A stretch of DNA of 64,000 nt from Fredinandcohnia humi (lineage in GTDB: Bacteria; Bacillota; Bacilli; Bacillales; Bacillaceae_L): positions 110,698 to 174,697 of the forward strand of contig NZ_LMBW01000006.1 of NCBI RefSeq assembly GCF_001439915.1. Reading direction: 5' to 3'. The notes beneath the pieces were generated by a model. That model was not told the DNA's origin. It saw nothing but the letters and a program-made list of their open reading frames with translations, and did not search any database. Shown one piece after another: positions 34,693 through 43,897 of this stretch. A program made the position numbers and the translations under genes. Numbering within the stretch: the first letter of the stretch is position 1; the number at the start of each line of letters is the position of its first letter.

Positions 34693-35432
34693 GTTACGGG
34701 GAATTTGCTTATATCTATGATGAACTGATGCGTGATGTAGATTATGAGCAATGGATTACATTCTTTAAGAAGAAAGTAACAAAATTCAATAAAACTAAAG
34801 AACTACGAGTTCTTGATATTGGCTGTGGAACAGGAGAAATTGCAATTAGACTTGCGCAAGCAGGCTATGAGGTTGTCGGGATTGATCTTTCAGAAGATAT
34901 GTTGGCGGTTGCCAATCACAAAGCAATGGAAGCGGGAGTGAAGGTCGAGTTTTACCAGCAGAACATGATTGATATCTCAGGATTTGATCCATTTGATGTT
35001 ATTGTGATTTTCTGCGATTCGCTAAATTATTTGAACACGAGCGAAGATGTTCAAAAGACCTTCAAAAATACGTTTCAGCTTTTGAAAGAAGATGGTTTAT
35101 TTTTATTCGATGTCCATTCTGTTTATAAAATGGATTCCATTTTTATGGATGGGCCTTTTGTTAGCGTTGATGATGAGGTTAGTTTTATTTGGAATTGTTT
35201 CAATGGGGAGAACCCTCATAGTGTCGAACATGAACTGTCCTTTTTTGTGAAAAATGAACATAATGGGGATTACACAAGGTTTGATGAGTTTCACGAACAA
35301 CGAACCTTTCCGATTGAAACGTATCAAAGCTGGCTTGAAGAAACTGGTTTTACCGTACAAGATATTAAAGCTGATTTTACACAATCAGTTCAGGAGACAT
35401 CTGAACGAATCTTATTTACCGTAAAGAAATAG
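34689..35432 (+). CDS. yqeM: Class I SAM-dependent methyltransferase YqeM
   Basis: This 247-residue methyltransferase has the SAM-binding loop VLDIGCGTGEIAIRLA near residues 40-55, followed by VVGIDLSEDMLAVA. The acceptor is unknown. It is the last gene of the yqeG cluster, translationally coupled to rsfS, and is followed by a strong terminator. Confidence 0.92.
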   Translation: MSYGEFAYIYDELMRDVDYEQWITFFKKKVTKFNKTKELRVLDIGCGTGEIAIRLAQAGYEVVGIDLSEDMLAVANHKAMEAGVKVEFYQQNMIDISGFDPFDVIVIFCDSLNYLNTSEDVQKTFKNTFQLLKEDGLFLFDVHSVYKMDSIFMDGPFVSVDDEVSFIWNCFNGENPHSVEHELSFFVKNEHNGDYTRFDEFHEQRTFPIETYQSWLEETGFTVQDIKADFTQSVQETSERILFTVKK

Positions 35433-35468
35433 AGGGTCAGACGAAATAATGTCTGCCCCTCTTTTTTT
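35431..35468 (+). terminator. Terminator after yqeM
   Basis: AGAGGGTCAGAC pairs with GTCTGCCCCTCT (one mismatch) and seven T residues follow. Confidence 0.85.
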
Positions 35469-35482
35469 GAATATAGTTTCTA

Positions 35483-35667
35483 CGTCTAGCGCAAGCAGCC
35501 TAGCCCCTCGAGGTCACAAGGCCAATCCGTCAAGAAGGTCAAAGAGCGACCTTCTGGCCGGCTCGTCTTGTGCTTGTCGGACCTGCACAGGAAGTGCTGA
35601 CATCGACGTTTGCCACAGGACGTGGCGGTTTTTAGTCGATGTTCCTCTTTCAAGGCGCTTGCGCATT
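35483..35667 (-). repeat. Family 2 element, copy E (reverse, diverged)
   Basis: It opens with GTCTAGCGCAAGCAGCC and GAGGTCACAAG, and near the end carries the CATCGACGTTTGCC/GGCGGTTTTTAGTCGATG hairpin with the CCACAGGACGTGG module, finishing in AAGGCGCTTGCGC. It fills the gap between the ends of convergent yqeM and comER. Confidence 0.7.
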
Positions 35668-35686
35668 TGGTGCCAAAATGCTATAT

Positions 35687-36520
35687 TTATCGAGATGGAG
35701 TCTCGTTAAATTGTTCACCCACCTCTGAAATATCCTCATCAAATTTTCTGTGAGTACTCCTGAATACTTCTTCAAATAATTCACCAATATTTTCTTCAAT
35801 TGCAATAATTCCTTCTCCAGTGATACCGCCTTTTACACACACTTTTTCCTGGAGTGTAGGTAATGTATAAATTTCCTTTTCAAGTAGTTTTCCCATTCCG
35901 ACAATCATTTCACTTGCTAATTTAGTTGCTTGCTCCTCAGTGATTTTCGTTTCCTTCACCGCCGCATCTACAAAACGTCTTAACAAATAAGCAAAGAACG
36001 CAGGACCACAACTAACAATATCAGATGCAACTCTAGTGATTTCATGATTTATGTGAACGGGAGTGGAAATTTGTTCAAACAGGGATTCTAAATAATCCTT
36101 ATACCTGCTGCTAATGCTCTTGCCAAAAGTAAATAAGGAAACACCTGTAAGTGCGCGGTTCGTAATACTTGGAATAACCCGAGCAACCTGACAACTTACA
36201 AGTGATTCAAGCTGTTCGACAGAAATCGGACTTGTAATTGAAACAATACATTTATTATTTGTTAAGGAAGAAGATAATTGGTGTAAAAGGGGGTGAATCT
36301 CTAATGGCTTCACACAAATAAAAATTAAATCGCAAGCCTTTACAACCTCTTCATTGGTCCTAGAAACCGTAATATCTGGCAAGGAGTTTTTGATAGCTAT
36401 TGCTTTTTCAATTGTTCGATTAGTAATGGTTAATTTTGAAGGCGGAACAACAAGAGATTCTACAAAGGACTGTATTAAAATTTTCCCCATATTTCCTGTA
36501 CCGATAAACCCTATATTCAA
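35687..36520 (-). CDS. comER: Late competence protein ComER (pyrroline-5-carboxylate reductase-like)
   Basis: This 277-residue protein has an NADP-binding Rossmann start (MNIGFIGTGNMGKIL) and resembles pyrroline-5-carboxylate reductase (ProC). In Bacillus it lies divergent to comEA and has been linked to sporulation and biofilm timing more than to DNA uptake. It starts with TTG behind GGAGGG. The opposite orientation to comEA is conserved. Confidence 0.92.
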   Translation of the reverse strand: MNIGFIGTGNMGKILIQSFVESLVVPPSKLTITNRTIEKAIAIKNSLPDITVSRTNEEVVKACDLIFICVKPLEIHPLLHQLSSSLTNNKCIVSITSPISVEQLESLVSCQVARVIPSITNRALTGVSLFTFGKSISSRYKDYLESLFEQISTPVHINHEITRVASDIVSCGPAFFAYLLRRFVDAAVKETKITEEQATKLASEMIVGMGKLLEKEIYTLPTLQEKVCVKGGITGEGIIAIEENIGELFEEVFRSTHRKFDEDISEVGEQFNETPSR

Positions 36521-36621
36521 GTTCGTCCCTCCTTTACAGACTATTCTCCTAACACAATATGTATATCCAAACCAAAATATGAATGCAATTTTCCAAAGCT
36601 AAAAAGAGAGGAAGGAAAATC

Positions 36622-37230
36622 ATGAATTTTAAAGATAAAAAAATAAAATTAATAATTTTGATCTGTGGAATTTGTCTTGTTATCTTAATCGTGTTTTATC
36701 AATTTTTTGGACATGAAACAAATGCAGAGCCAAACATGGACGAAGCAGAGTGGATACTTGAACCGCCCGTTGAGGATGAGCCTATTGTAGAGGAGGAGGT
36801 TAGGGTCATTCTTGTCGACATAAAAGGAGCTGTTCATAATGAGGGGGTGTTTGAGGCCAAAGAGGGGATGAGGGTCAAGGATGTCGTCGAATTGGCTGGA
36901 GGGTTTACTGAAGATGCAGAACATAAGCAAGTAAATTTAGCGCAGCGGGTGGAGGATGAAATGGTCATTTATGTCCCGCGTATTGGTGAAGAGGACATCG
37001 AAATGGGGACAAGCAGTCCATCGCAAAAGAATGATGGAAAGGTATCACTTAACAAGGGGACACAAGCAGAATTTGAAACATTAACAGGCGTAGGGCCATC
37101 AAAGGCAGCCGCGATTATTGCATATCGTGAAGAAAATGGATCATTTAAACAACTTGAGGATCTTCTTCAAGTGAGTGGGATTGGCGAAAAATCCTTTGAA
37201 AAGATTAAGGATAATCTCAAATTAAATTAA
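36622..37230 (+). CDS. comEA: Competence protein ComEA, DNA receptor
   Basis: This 202-residue membrane-anchored DNA-binding protein is used in natural transformation. One N-terminal transmembrane segment (about 8-26) is followed by an acidic linker, an SLBB-type domain (VDIKGAVHNEGVFEAKEG) and C-terminal helix-hairpin-helix motifs (LTGVGPSKAAAIIAYREENG, LLQVSGIGEKSFEKIK) that bind DNA. The frame opens at 36583, but the ATG at 36622 has the ribosome site. Its stop codon is the first triplet of a family 1 element. Confidence 0.95.
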   Translation: MNFKDKKIKLIILICGICLVILIVFYQFFGHETNAEPNMDEAEWILEPPVEDEPIVEEEVRVILVDIKGAVHNEGVFEAKEGMRVKDVVELAGGFTEDAEHKQVNLAQRVEDEMVIYVPRIGEEDIEMGTSSPSQKNDGKVSLNKGTQAEFETLTGVGPSKAAAIIAYREENGSFKQLEDLLQVSGIGEKSFEKIKDNLKLN

Positions 37231-37354
37231 CTATATTCAGCAGAAGCTGAATATAGTTAATTTTCCTCCGGAGGATGCCACAGATTTTCAGAGGAAGTCT
37301 TTCGAGCAAGCTCGAAAAAATCTAGGCGACAAATACGCCAAGGCGTATTTGATT
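37228..37354 (+). repeat. Family 1 hairpin element, copy e
   Basis: It starts TAACTATATTCAG, using the comEA stop codon, with CTGAATATAGTTA as the other arm. The core is slightly changed to CCTCCGGAGGATGCC, which is now a perfect palindrome CCTCCGGAGG. TCGAGCAAGCTCGA and ATACGCCAAGGCGTAT complete it. Confidence 0.87.
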
Positions 37355-37418
37355 TGACGGTTGATGCTGATAACCGATAAAATAATTGTAAGATTTTGTT
37401 GAAGGGATGGGGGAAATT

Positions 37419-37988
37419 TTGAATCGAATTAAATGGGATCAATATTTTATGGCTCAAAGCCATTTGCTTGCTTTAAGAAGTACATGCACACGATTAACAG
37501 TTGGAGCAACAATTGTTCGGGATAAGCGAATTATAGCAGGGGGTTATAACGGGTCCGTTTCAGGCGGAACGCATTGCATAGATGAGGGCTGCTATGTGGT
37601 TGAAAATCATTGTATAAGAACCGTACATGCTGAGACGAATGCGTTATTGCAGTGCGCTAAGTTTGGAGTTCCGACAGAAAATGCAGAAATTTATGTAACA
37701 CATTTTCCTTGCCTCCAATGCACAAAAACAATAATCCAGGCAGGAATCAAAGCTGTTTATTACGCGGAGGATTATAAAAATCATCCATATGCAATTGAAC
37801 TGTTCAAAAATTCGAATGTAATGGTTCGAAAGGTTCCTCTTCAAGAAATGGTGATTGACCTAAAATCAAAAGAGAAATTAGAATTTGTCAATAAATTAAT
37901 TGATAAATTAACGGATACTGGTGCGGAAGATAAAGAGATAAAGGCAATGCATGAACAAGCTGCCATACTATTTTCGAATATCAGTTAA
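37419..37988 (+). CDS. comEB: ComEB, dCMP deaminase family protein
   Basis: This 189-residue zinc-dependent deoxycytidylate deaminase is encoded in the comE operon. HAETNALLQCA and FPCLQCTK hold the zinc ligands (H, C, C) and the catalytic glutamate. The frame opens at ATG 37407 directly behind GAAGGG, but the TTG at 37419 has GGGGGA at proper spacing and gives the known length and N terminus (M-NRIKWDQYF). ComEB is dispensable for transformation in B. subtilis. It overlaps comEC by 38 bases. Confidence 0.93.
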   Translation: MNRIKWDQYFMAQSHLLALRSTCTRLTVGATIVRDKRIIAGGYNGSVSGGTHCIDEGCYVVENHCIRTVHAETNALLQCAKFGVPTENAEIYVTHFPCLQCTKTIIQAGIKAVYYAEDYKNHPYAIELFKNSNVMVRKVPLQEMVIDLKSKEKLEFVNKLIDKLTDTGAEDKEIKAMHEQAAILFSNIS

Positions 37989-40320
37989 TGTAATCAGGAA
38001 ATATGGGGACTATGTACAAGGGAAGCTAGTCTATCTCGCTTTCTTTTCGGTATTAGGAATACTAGTCCCTTATACCGCTTTTTCTTGGTTTAGCATTCTT
38101 CTCACACTACTCTTATTAGGTTTTATCATTTTCCGCCACCATTTCTCACTCGTTATCCTTAGTATTTTAACCCTGTTTTCCTTCATATGTTTATTCATCC
38201 TCGTTGACTCAAAAAATCAAACCAAACTAGATCCTGCAACAACTGCTATAAATGCTGAAATAATAGCGGCACCAGATATCAATGGTGATAGGCTTTCCGT
38301 CATTGTAAACACTTCAAAGGATGAAAAGCTGCTGATGGTTTATTACATCGAAACAGAAACCGAAAAAATGCAACTTAGTCAATCCGTCCAAATGGGGTTA
38401 GTCTGTATCTTAAATGGAACGCTCAAAAAACCACAGGTCTCAAGAAATCCACATTCATTTGATTATCAGGAGTATTTATATTATCAAAAAATCCACTGGA
38501 TTTTTGAGGTAAACACGTTAACTCCAGAAAAATGTTTTTCACAAGAACAGTGGTCAATGGGGCGGTTGCTATTAAAAATCCGTGAAGCGGGAATTCATCA
38601 GATCGATTCTCATTTTGATGGGTCAACGGCGGGGATTATCCAAGCCTTAATTTATGGAGATCGTACAAATATCGAGAATGATATTGTAAATTCCTATCAA
38701 TCACTAGGTTTGATCCATTTATTAGCAATATCAGGGCTTCATGTAAGTCTAATGACAGGGATGTTTTATTTTTTATGTATTCGATTTGGAGTAACACGTG
38801 AGACTACCGCCATTCTTCTCCTATGTTTACTACCAGCATATATCATCATTGCGGGGGGCTCACCTTCTGTCATTCGTTCTGTGCTGATGTGTATGCTTTT
38901 ATTAGCAACGATTATGTGGTGGAAGAAAAGCAGCATGCTTGATGTGATAAGTTTTGTTTGTATATGTATGATTGCATTTAATCCGTACTTTTTAATAAAC
39001 ATCGGCTTTCAATTATCCTTCATGGTTAGTGCGTCTTTGATTCTATCCTCCAGGGGAATCTTTAAACACTATCCCAATGCTTTTGCTTCCTTATTCGCGG
39101 TATCATTTTTATCGCAAATAGCCTCTTTGCCCATTTTACTATTTCACTTTTTTGAGTTTTCATTGCTTAGCTTACCTCTAAATATGCTCTTCGTTCCTTT
39201 ATATTCCGTGATTATTTTGCCATTTGCTTTGTTCACAGTGTTTTTATTAGGAATGTTTGAGCCGCTCGGTAAAATTTTTGCTGCTATCCTATCTTGGATG
39301 ATGGAAATAGTAAATCAATCCACCGTTTGGGTCTCGCAATTTTCTTTTTCCGTGTTAACCCTTGGGAAACCAGGGCTAGTCCTCATGATTTTATATTGTG
39401 GCGCTATTTTTTATTTCTTAATTTATTGGGAGAAGAAGAAAGTCCTAATTCAACGCGCACTTCTTTTGCCAATAGGGGTTTTGTTGCTTCATGTAATCCT
39501 GCCATATATGAATCCGAATGGAGAAGTCACGATGATCGATGTCGGACAGGGAGATAGTATCTATATTGAACTCCCTTTTCGAAATGGGGTTTATTTAATT
39601 GATACAGGAGGAGTGATTCAATTCGAGCAGGAACAATGGAGAAAAAGAAGGAAAGAATTTTCAACAGCAGATATCATTCTTCCCTTTTTTAAATCTAAAG
39701 GAATACGCAGCTTAGACAAGCTTATTATTACACACGGCGACCAAGATCATATCGGCGGTGCGAAAGATTTAGTTGAAAAAATAAAGATTAAGGAAATCGT
39801 CTTGGGAAGGAACAAAGAGGATGCAAGCCAGGAGGAACAGCTTAAGAAAATGGCTGTGAAAAAAGGGATACCCATTAAAATTGCTGAACGCGGACAAAAA
39901 TGGAAGGAAGGTGAACACATATTTTATATTCTTGCTCCGAAAGGAAATGAAAGGAAGGAAAATAATAATTCCGTTGTCATTTATACGCAACTCGGTGGCC
40001 TAAACTGGTTATTTACAGGGGATATTGAAAAAGATGTGGAACTCAATCTCATTAAAACGTATAAAGATTTACGGATAGATGTATTAAAGGTAGGTCATCA
40101 CGGGAGCAAAACATCTTCAACGGCAGGTTTTATCCAGTTTTTAAATCCCAAAATCGCATTAATTCCAGTCGGTGAAAATAATCGATTTAACCACCCGCAT
40201 CCAGACGTCATTGATCTTTTTGAAAAAGAAAAAATAAAGATTTTTCGAACTGACGAAGATGGTGCAATTCAGTATCGCTTTTTTAAAAAATCAGGAACCT
40301 TTATACGCACGATTCCATAA
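37951..40320 (+). CDS. comEC: ComEC/Rec2 family DNA translocation channel
   Basis: This 789-residue polytopic membrane protein brings single-stranded DNA across the membrane in transformation. Two N-terminal helices come first, then a soluble OB-like region, the Competence domain with many helices (about 220-500, including LLAISGLHVSLMTG), and a C-terminal metallo-beta-lactamase domain (MIDVGQGDSIYIE, THGDQDHIGG, KVGHHGSKTS) with the metal ligands present, consistent with nuclease activity. The ATG at 37951 lies inside comEB behind AAAGG; no better in-frame start exists nearby. Confidence 0.95.
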   Translation: MNKLPYYFRISVNVIRKYGDYVQGKLVYLAFFSVLGILVPYTAFSWFSILLTLLLLGFIIFRHHFSLVILSILTLFSFICLFILVDSKNQTKLDPATTAINAEIIAAPDINGDRLSVIVNTSKDEKLLMVYYIETETEKMQLSQSVQMGLVCILNGTLKKPQVSRNPHSFDYQEYLYYQKIHWIFEVNTLTPEKCFSQEQWSMGRLLLKIREAGIHQIDSHFDGSTAGIIQALIYGDRTNIENDIVNSYQSLGLIHLLAISGLHVSLMTGMFYFLCIRFGVTRETTAILLLCLLPAYIIIAGGSPSVIRSVLMCMLLLATIMWWKKSSMLDVISFVCICMIAFNPYFLINIGFQLSFMVSASLILSSRGIFKHYPNAFASLFAVSFLSQIASLPILLFHFFEFSLLSLPLNMLFVPLYSVIILPFALFTVFLLGMFEPLGKIFAAILSWMMEIVNQSTVWVSQFSFSVLTLGKPGLVLMILYCGAIFYFLIYWEKKKVLIQRALLLPIGVLLLHVILPYMNPNGEVTMIDVGQGDSIYIELPFRNGVYLIDTGGVIQFEQEQWRKRRKEFSTADIILPFFKSKGIRSLDKLIITHGDQDHIGGAKDLVEKIKIKEIVLGRNKEDASQEEQLKKMAVKKGIPIKIAERGQKWKEGEHIFYILAPKGNERKENNNSVVIYTQLGGLNWLFTGDIEKDVELNLIKTYKDLRIDVLKVGHHGSKTSSTAGFIQFLNPKIALIPVGENNRFNHPHPDVIDLFEKEKIKIFRTDEDGAIQYRFFKKSGTFIRTIP

Positions 40321-40340
40321 GATACAGTAGAGAAAAGTAT

Positions 40341-40373
40341 GAAAAAGAGACTGCCCCGAAAGGACAGTCTCCA
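40341..40373 (-). terminator. Terminator of yqzM, facing comEC
   Basis: GAGACTG and CAGTCTC arms with a short GC-rich inner stem. The T run lies on the minus strand (CTCTTTTTC), so it mainly ends yqzM, but it may also stop comEC transcripts. Confidence 0.72.
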
Positions 40374-40398
40374 TTTGACAGTATGTATTCTGCCGGTA

Positions 40399-40533
40399 TT
40401 AAGCTCCGATAACCTTAATTAAAGTTGCGATAATGAAAATTACAGCGAAGAAGCCAAATGATGCAACGAATGCTACTCCTGCATCTACAACGTCACTTCG
40501 TGTGTTTTTAATATTCTTTTCAAATTCGTTCAC
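40399..40533 (-). CDS. yqzM: YqzM family small membrane protein
   Basis: This 44-residue protein has a charged head (MNEFEKNIKNTRSDVVD) and one transmembrane helix (about 20-42). It matches YqzM, found beside comEC in Bacillus; the function is unknown. It starts with GTG behind TTAGGAGGGG. It is convergent with comEC. Confidence 0.85.
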   Translation of the reverse strand: MNEFEKNIKNTRSDVVDAGVAFVASFGFFAVIFIIATLIKVIGA

Positions 40534-40620
40534 GCCTAACCCCTCCTAAACAGTTATAGTATAGCCTAACCACTTAAAAAAATCTATAATTCCTTTAAAA
40601 ATTGGGATTGTTTCACAAAA

Positions 40621-40759
40621 CCAAATACGCCTTGGCGTATTTGCCGCCCGATTTTTTTCGAGCATGCTCGAAAAGTTTCCTTTGAAAAATCGTGGCATCC
40701 GCCGGAGGTTTTAACTTTGTTCGGTCGGAGTTTTAAACTCTGACTGAATAAAGTTAAAA
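40621..40759 (-). repeat. Family 1 hairpin element, copy f (reverse orientation)
   Basis: Read on the minus strand it has CTGAATAAAGTTA-type arms, the core CCTCCGGCGGATGCC, TCGAGCATGCTCGA and AATACGCCAAGGCGTATTTGG. It is the only family 1 copy in this window on the minus strand. It lies upstream of yqzM, in the gap before holA. Confidence 0.85.
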
Positions 40760-40958
40760 CAAAGCCGAAAGAGAGTAAAACCCATTTTCTCCTATTATCC
40801 GATACTCTTCTGTTATTAACAACCCTTGTCACAAATAGTTCAAAAAAGAAAGCAAATCCTAATAGTACATAAGCAAACAACTCCGTAATGTTCCGATTAC
40901 AAATTATCATTACTTAACAAGTTACCCGGGGCTTGTTCGGTAGTGTTTCATATAGATT
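40760..40958. other. Intergenic stretch without a convincing gene
   Basis: This part lies between a family 1 element and a terminator. On the minus strand an open frame runs from 40910 into the repeat and begins with a hydrophobic, helix-like stretch, but it has no ribosome site and its second half is repeat sequence. It may be the decayed start of a small membrane protein gene. Confidence 0.3.
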
Positions 40959-40993
40959 GGGAATTGGTCTTTGCCAATTCCCTTTACCTTTTT
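40959..40993 (+). terminator. Stem-loop terminator upstream of holA
   Basis: GGGAATTGG pairs perfectly with CCAATTCCC and is followed by TTTACCTTTTT. No gene on the plus strand ends directly before it, so it may insulate holA or end a lost or non-coding transcript. Confidence 0.72.
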
Positions 40994-41004
40994 ATATACC
41001 AATG

Positions 41005-41033
41005 TTGAAAAATTTACGATTTCCCGATACGAT
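41005..41033 (+). promoter_or_regulatory. Candidate sigma-A promoter of holA
   Basis: TTGAAA at 41005-41010, a 17-base spacer, and TACGAT at 41028-41033, placed between the terminator and the holA start. Confidence 0.5.
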
Positions 41034-41073
41034 TATATAAGTAACTGAAGGCTTACAGTGGAGAGGAATACAT

Positions 41074-42090
41074 ATGAACTTAGAGATTTGGAAAAAAATT
41101 AAGAAAAAACAATTTGCACCTGTCTATTTATTACATGGATCCGAAAGCTTTTTAATTCAGGAAACAAAGGATTTACTTATTCAATATAGCATTGAAGAGG
41201 AAGAAAAGGATTTTAATTTATCGGTGTTTGATTTAGAGGAAACACCGGTTGAAGTTGCTTTGGCTGATGCGGAAACTCTTCCTTTTATGGGCGAAAGACG
41301 ACTTGTTATTTTACAAAATCCTTCATTCCTGACCTCTGAGAAAAATAAGGATAAGGTTGAGCATAATGTATCAGTGCTTGAGGAATATTTAAAAAACCCT
41401 TCACCTTTTACCATTCTTGTATTCACTGCACCCTATGAAAAGCTTGATGAACGGAAAAAAATCGTCAAGTTGTTAAAAGCAAATGCGGAAACGTTAACTG
41501 TGAATACATTATCTGAAAAGGATTTACATGGATGGATTGCCGATCGAGTACACCAGCATGAGGTCACTATTCGTCCGTCAGCGGTCCAAGAGCTTTTACA
41601 GGTGGCGGGTTCGAATCTCATGAACATTACTCAGGAAATCGATAAAATGTGTTTATACCTCGGGGAAAATGGTGAAATAACTGAGGAAACTGTTCGTTTG
41701 CTCGTACCGCGATCATTGGAGCAAAATATATTTTCGCTTATTGATAAGGTCGTTAATCGGAAACTAGATGAGGCATTACGGATCTTTTATGACCTACTAC
41801 AAAACAATGAAGAGCCCATTAAAATTTTATCCCTGCTTGCTACGCAGTTTAGGTTGATTTTTCAGGTGAAGGAGCTTTCCAGACAAGGGTACGGACAACA
41901 GCAAATTGCCGGAAATTTGAAGGTCCATCCATTTCGTGTCAAGCTGGCGGGTGGACAAGCTAATTTATTTACACAAGAAGAGCTTCTAAAAATGATGAAC
42001 CAGCTTGCTGAAGCAGACTATGAAATGAAAAACGGGAAAATGGATAAGAAATTGATATTGGAATTATTTATAATGAGATTAGGGAAATAG
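41074..42090 (+). CDS. holA: DNA polymerase III subunit delta (HolA/YqeN)
   Basis: This 338-residue subunit of the clamp loader opens the sliding clamp. The N-terminal AAA+-like domain (VYLLHGSESFLIQETKDLL) lacks a functional P-loop, as usual for delta. The middle (LLQVAGSNLMNITQEIDKM) and C-terminal collar region (NEEPIKILSLLATQFRLIFQVK) fit the family. The start follows GGAGAGG. A family 2 element starts after the stop. Confidence 0.95.
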   Translation: MNLEIWKKIKKKQFAPVYLLHGSESFLIQETKDLLIQYSIEEEEKDFNLSVFDLEETPVEVALADAETLPFMGERRLVILQNPSFLTSEKNKDKVEHNVSVLEEYLKNPSPFTILVFTAPYEKLDERKKIVKLLKANAETLTVNTLSEKDLHGWIADRVHQHEVTIRPSAVQELLQVAGSNLMNITQEIDKMCLYLGENGEITEETVRLLVPRSLEQNIFSLIDKVVNRKLDEALRIFYDLLQNNEEPIKILSLLATQFRLIFQVKELSRQGYGQQQIAGNLKVHPFRVKLAGGQANLFTQEELLKMMNQLAEADYEMKNGKMDKKLILELFIMRLGK

Positions 42091-42092
42091 AA

Positions 42093-42213
42093 AAAAAAGC
42101 GCAAGGCGCCCCAATTCCAACTAAGGGCAGGCACGTCCTGTGCCTAACGCTGGAATCCTTGCCGTCCTGGCAGCGGCTTATGACCTCGAGACGATGGCGC
42201 CTGGAGCTGGACA
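42093..42213 (+). repeat. Family 2 element, copy F
   Basis: AAAAAAGCGCAAGGCGCC begins 2 bases after the holA stop. The long AATTCCAACTAAGG/CGCTGGAATCCTTG module is shared with copy B, and the right end is GGCGCCTGGAGCTGGACA. Confidence 0.85.
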
Positions 42214-42221
42214 ATACATAA

Positions 42222-42250
42222 TAAAAAAACGACTCAAATCGAGTCGTTTA
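42222..42250. terminator. Bidirectional terminator between holA and rpsT
   Basis: AAACGACTC pairs with GAGTCGTTT. A run of A on the plus strand left side gives a T run for rpsT on the minus strand, and TTTATT follows on the plus strand. Confidence 0.82.
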
Positions 42251-42254
42251 TTAA

Positions 42255-42521
42255 TTATGCGTTAACCTCGTTAAGTTTTTTTGCTAGACGAGATTTTTGA
42301 CGGTCAGCAACATTTTTATGGATAAGACCTTTACGAGCCGCTTTGTCAAGCTTAGTTGTAGCAGTAACGAATGCTGCTTTTGCGTTGTCAGCGTCGTTAT
42401 TCGCAACTAAAGCTTCAAAGTTTTTAACAGCAGTACGCATTGCAGACTTAATAGTTGCATTATGTGCACGGCGCTCATCGTTTGTTTTTACACGTTTGAT
42501 AGCTGATTTAATATTTGGCAT
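42255..42521 (-). CDS. rpsT: 30S ribosomal protein S20
   Basis: This 88-residue ribosomal protein binds 16S rRNA. It is basic and helical ([18 protein letters not shown] at the start; [15 protein letters not shown] later). The frame is open to 42545, but the ATG at 42521 follows CAGGAGGTGAAAG and is the universal start. It is transcribed opposite to holA and gpr, as in B. subtilis. Confidence 0.98.
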   Translation of the reverse strand: MPNIKSAIKRVKTNDERRAHNATIKSAMRTAVKNFEALVANNDADNAKAAFVTATTKLDKAARKGLIHKNVADRQKSRLAKKLNEVNA

Positions 42522-42608
42522 ACTTTCACCTCCTGCGAATATCAAAATGATCTACACGATCAATCATTCGCGATTCAAGAAATCCTATTTCCTAAGCTAA
42601 ATGATTAG

Positions 42609-42638
42609 AATATATTCTTTGATACTCTGATGTTACAA
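42609..42638 (-). promoter_or_regulatory. Candidate sigma-A promoter of rpsT
   Basis: On the minus strand TTGTAA (42633-42638) and TATATT (42609-42614) are separated by 18 bases. The distance to the rpsT start leaves a leader of about 80 bases. Confidence 0.5.
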
Positions 42639-42715
42639 CAAAAGTTATTCTATCAAATTGACTGTGATAATGCAATACCAATCTATTTACCACAAGATAA
42701 AAAATTGCATGAACC

Positions 42716-42745
42716 GCATTTCATCAGGCAAAGCTATACATACTA
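42716..42745 (+). promoter_or_regulatory. Sigma-G-type promoter of gpr
   Basis: CATACTA at 42739-42745 matches the sigma-G -10 consensus CATNHTA. GCATT at 42716-42720, 18 bases upstream, matches four of five positions of the -35 GHATR. gpr is a known forespore sigma-G gene, so the site agrees with function. Confidence 0.72.
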
Positions 42746-42768
42746 TGTAAAAAATGGAGGTTATTGGA

Positions 42769-43896
42769 TTGGGAGAACAACTAGATTTAACCAAATATTC
42801 GGTACGCACTGATTTAGCGCTTGAAGCAAGTGCAATGGCAGTGGAAGAACGAAATAAAACGCTAAAGGAAGACCAACAGCCTGTTTCTGATATTGAAGGT
42901 GTCATCATAAAAGAAAGACAAGAAGATGGTATTACAATCTCATCCGTTCAAATTACCGATGAAGGTGCAAATGCAATTGGTAAGAAAAAAGGAAACTACC
43001 TAACATTAGAAGTACAGGGAATCCGCCAAAAAGATTCGGACCTCCAACAAAAGGTGCAAGAAGTTTTTGCTAAGGAGTTTAGTCATTTCCTTTCAAATCT
43101 AAATATCGGAAAGGATGCAAGCTGCCTTGTGGTGGGCTTAGGAAATTGGAATGTCACACCGGATGCACTTGGACCAATGGCAGTTGAAAACTTGGTCATT
43201 ACAAGACATCTCTTTCAACTTCAGCCGGAAAATGTTCAAGATGGCTTTCGTTCTGTAAGTGCAATAGCACCTGGGGTGATGGGATTAACAGGAATTGAGA
43301 CGAGTGACATTATTTTTGGTGTAATTGAAAAATCAAAACCTGATTTTGTAATAGCGATTGATGCACTGGCAGCCCGTTCGGTGGAGCGTGTAAATTCAAC
43401 CATTCAAATCTCGGACACTGGGATTCATCCGGGTTCTGGAGTTGGAAACAAACGAAAGGAACTTAGCAAAGAAACTTTAGGTATTCCAGTAATTGCCATT
43501 GGAATACCAACAGTAGTGGATGCTGTTTCGATTACAAGTGATGCGATTGATTTTATTTTAAAGCATTTTGGTAGAGAGCTAAAGGAGGGAGATAAGCCTT
43601 CACGTGCTCTTGTTCCTGCTGGTATGAGCTTTGGTGAAAAAAAGGTTTTAACAGAAGATGATTTGCCAGGGGAGCAGGAACGAAATACGTTCTTAGGAAT
43701 TGTCGGGACCCTGCCAGATGACGAAAAAAGAAAGCTTATCCATGAAGTGTTGGCTCCGCTTGGCCATAATTTAATGGTTACCCCAAAAGAGGTGGATGTC
43801 TTTATTGAGGACATGGCAAATGTAATTGCGGGTGGGCTTAATAGAGCATTACACGGTGAAATTGATCAAGATAATTCTGGTGCTTATACGCATTAA
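42769..43896 (+). CDS. gpr: GPR endopeptidase (germination protease)
   Basis: This 375-residue forespore protease degrades small acid-soluble spore proteins during germination. It is made as a zymogen, and the conserved sequence [11 protein letters not shown] near residue 12 marks the pro-peptide cleavage region. [16 protein letters not shown] and [13 protein letters not shown] are catalytic-domain signatures. The frame opens at ATG 42754, which overlaps the ribosome site. The TTG at 42769, 8 bases behind GGAGG, is preferred. Confidence 0.95.
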   Translation: MGEQLDLTKYSVRTDLALEASAMAVEERNKTLKEDQQPVSDIEGVIIKERQEDGITISSVQITDEGANAIGKKKGNYLTLEVQGIRQKDSDLQQKVQEVFAKEFSHFLSNLNIGKDASCLVVGLGNWNVTPDALGPMAVENLVITRHLFQLQPENVQDGFRSVSAIAPGVMGLTGIETSDIIFGVIEKSKPDFVIAIDALAARSVERVNSTIQISDTGIHPGSGVGNKRKELSKETLGIPVIAIGIPTVVDAVSITSDAIDFILKHFGRELKEGDKPSRALVPAGMSFGEKKVLTEDDLPGEQERNTFLGIVGTLPDDEKRKLIHEVLAPLGHNLMVTPKEVDVFIEDMANVIAGGLNRALHGEIDQDNSGAYTH

Positions 43897-43897
43897 A

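Noticed and set aside
36541-36621. ComK boxes upstream of comEA
   Set aside because: AAAA and TTTT tracts are present but not with the 5-base spacing of the ComK AT-box.
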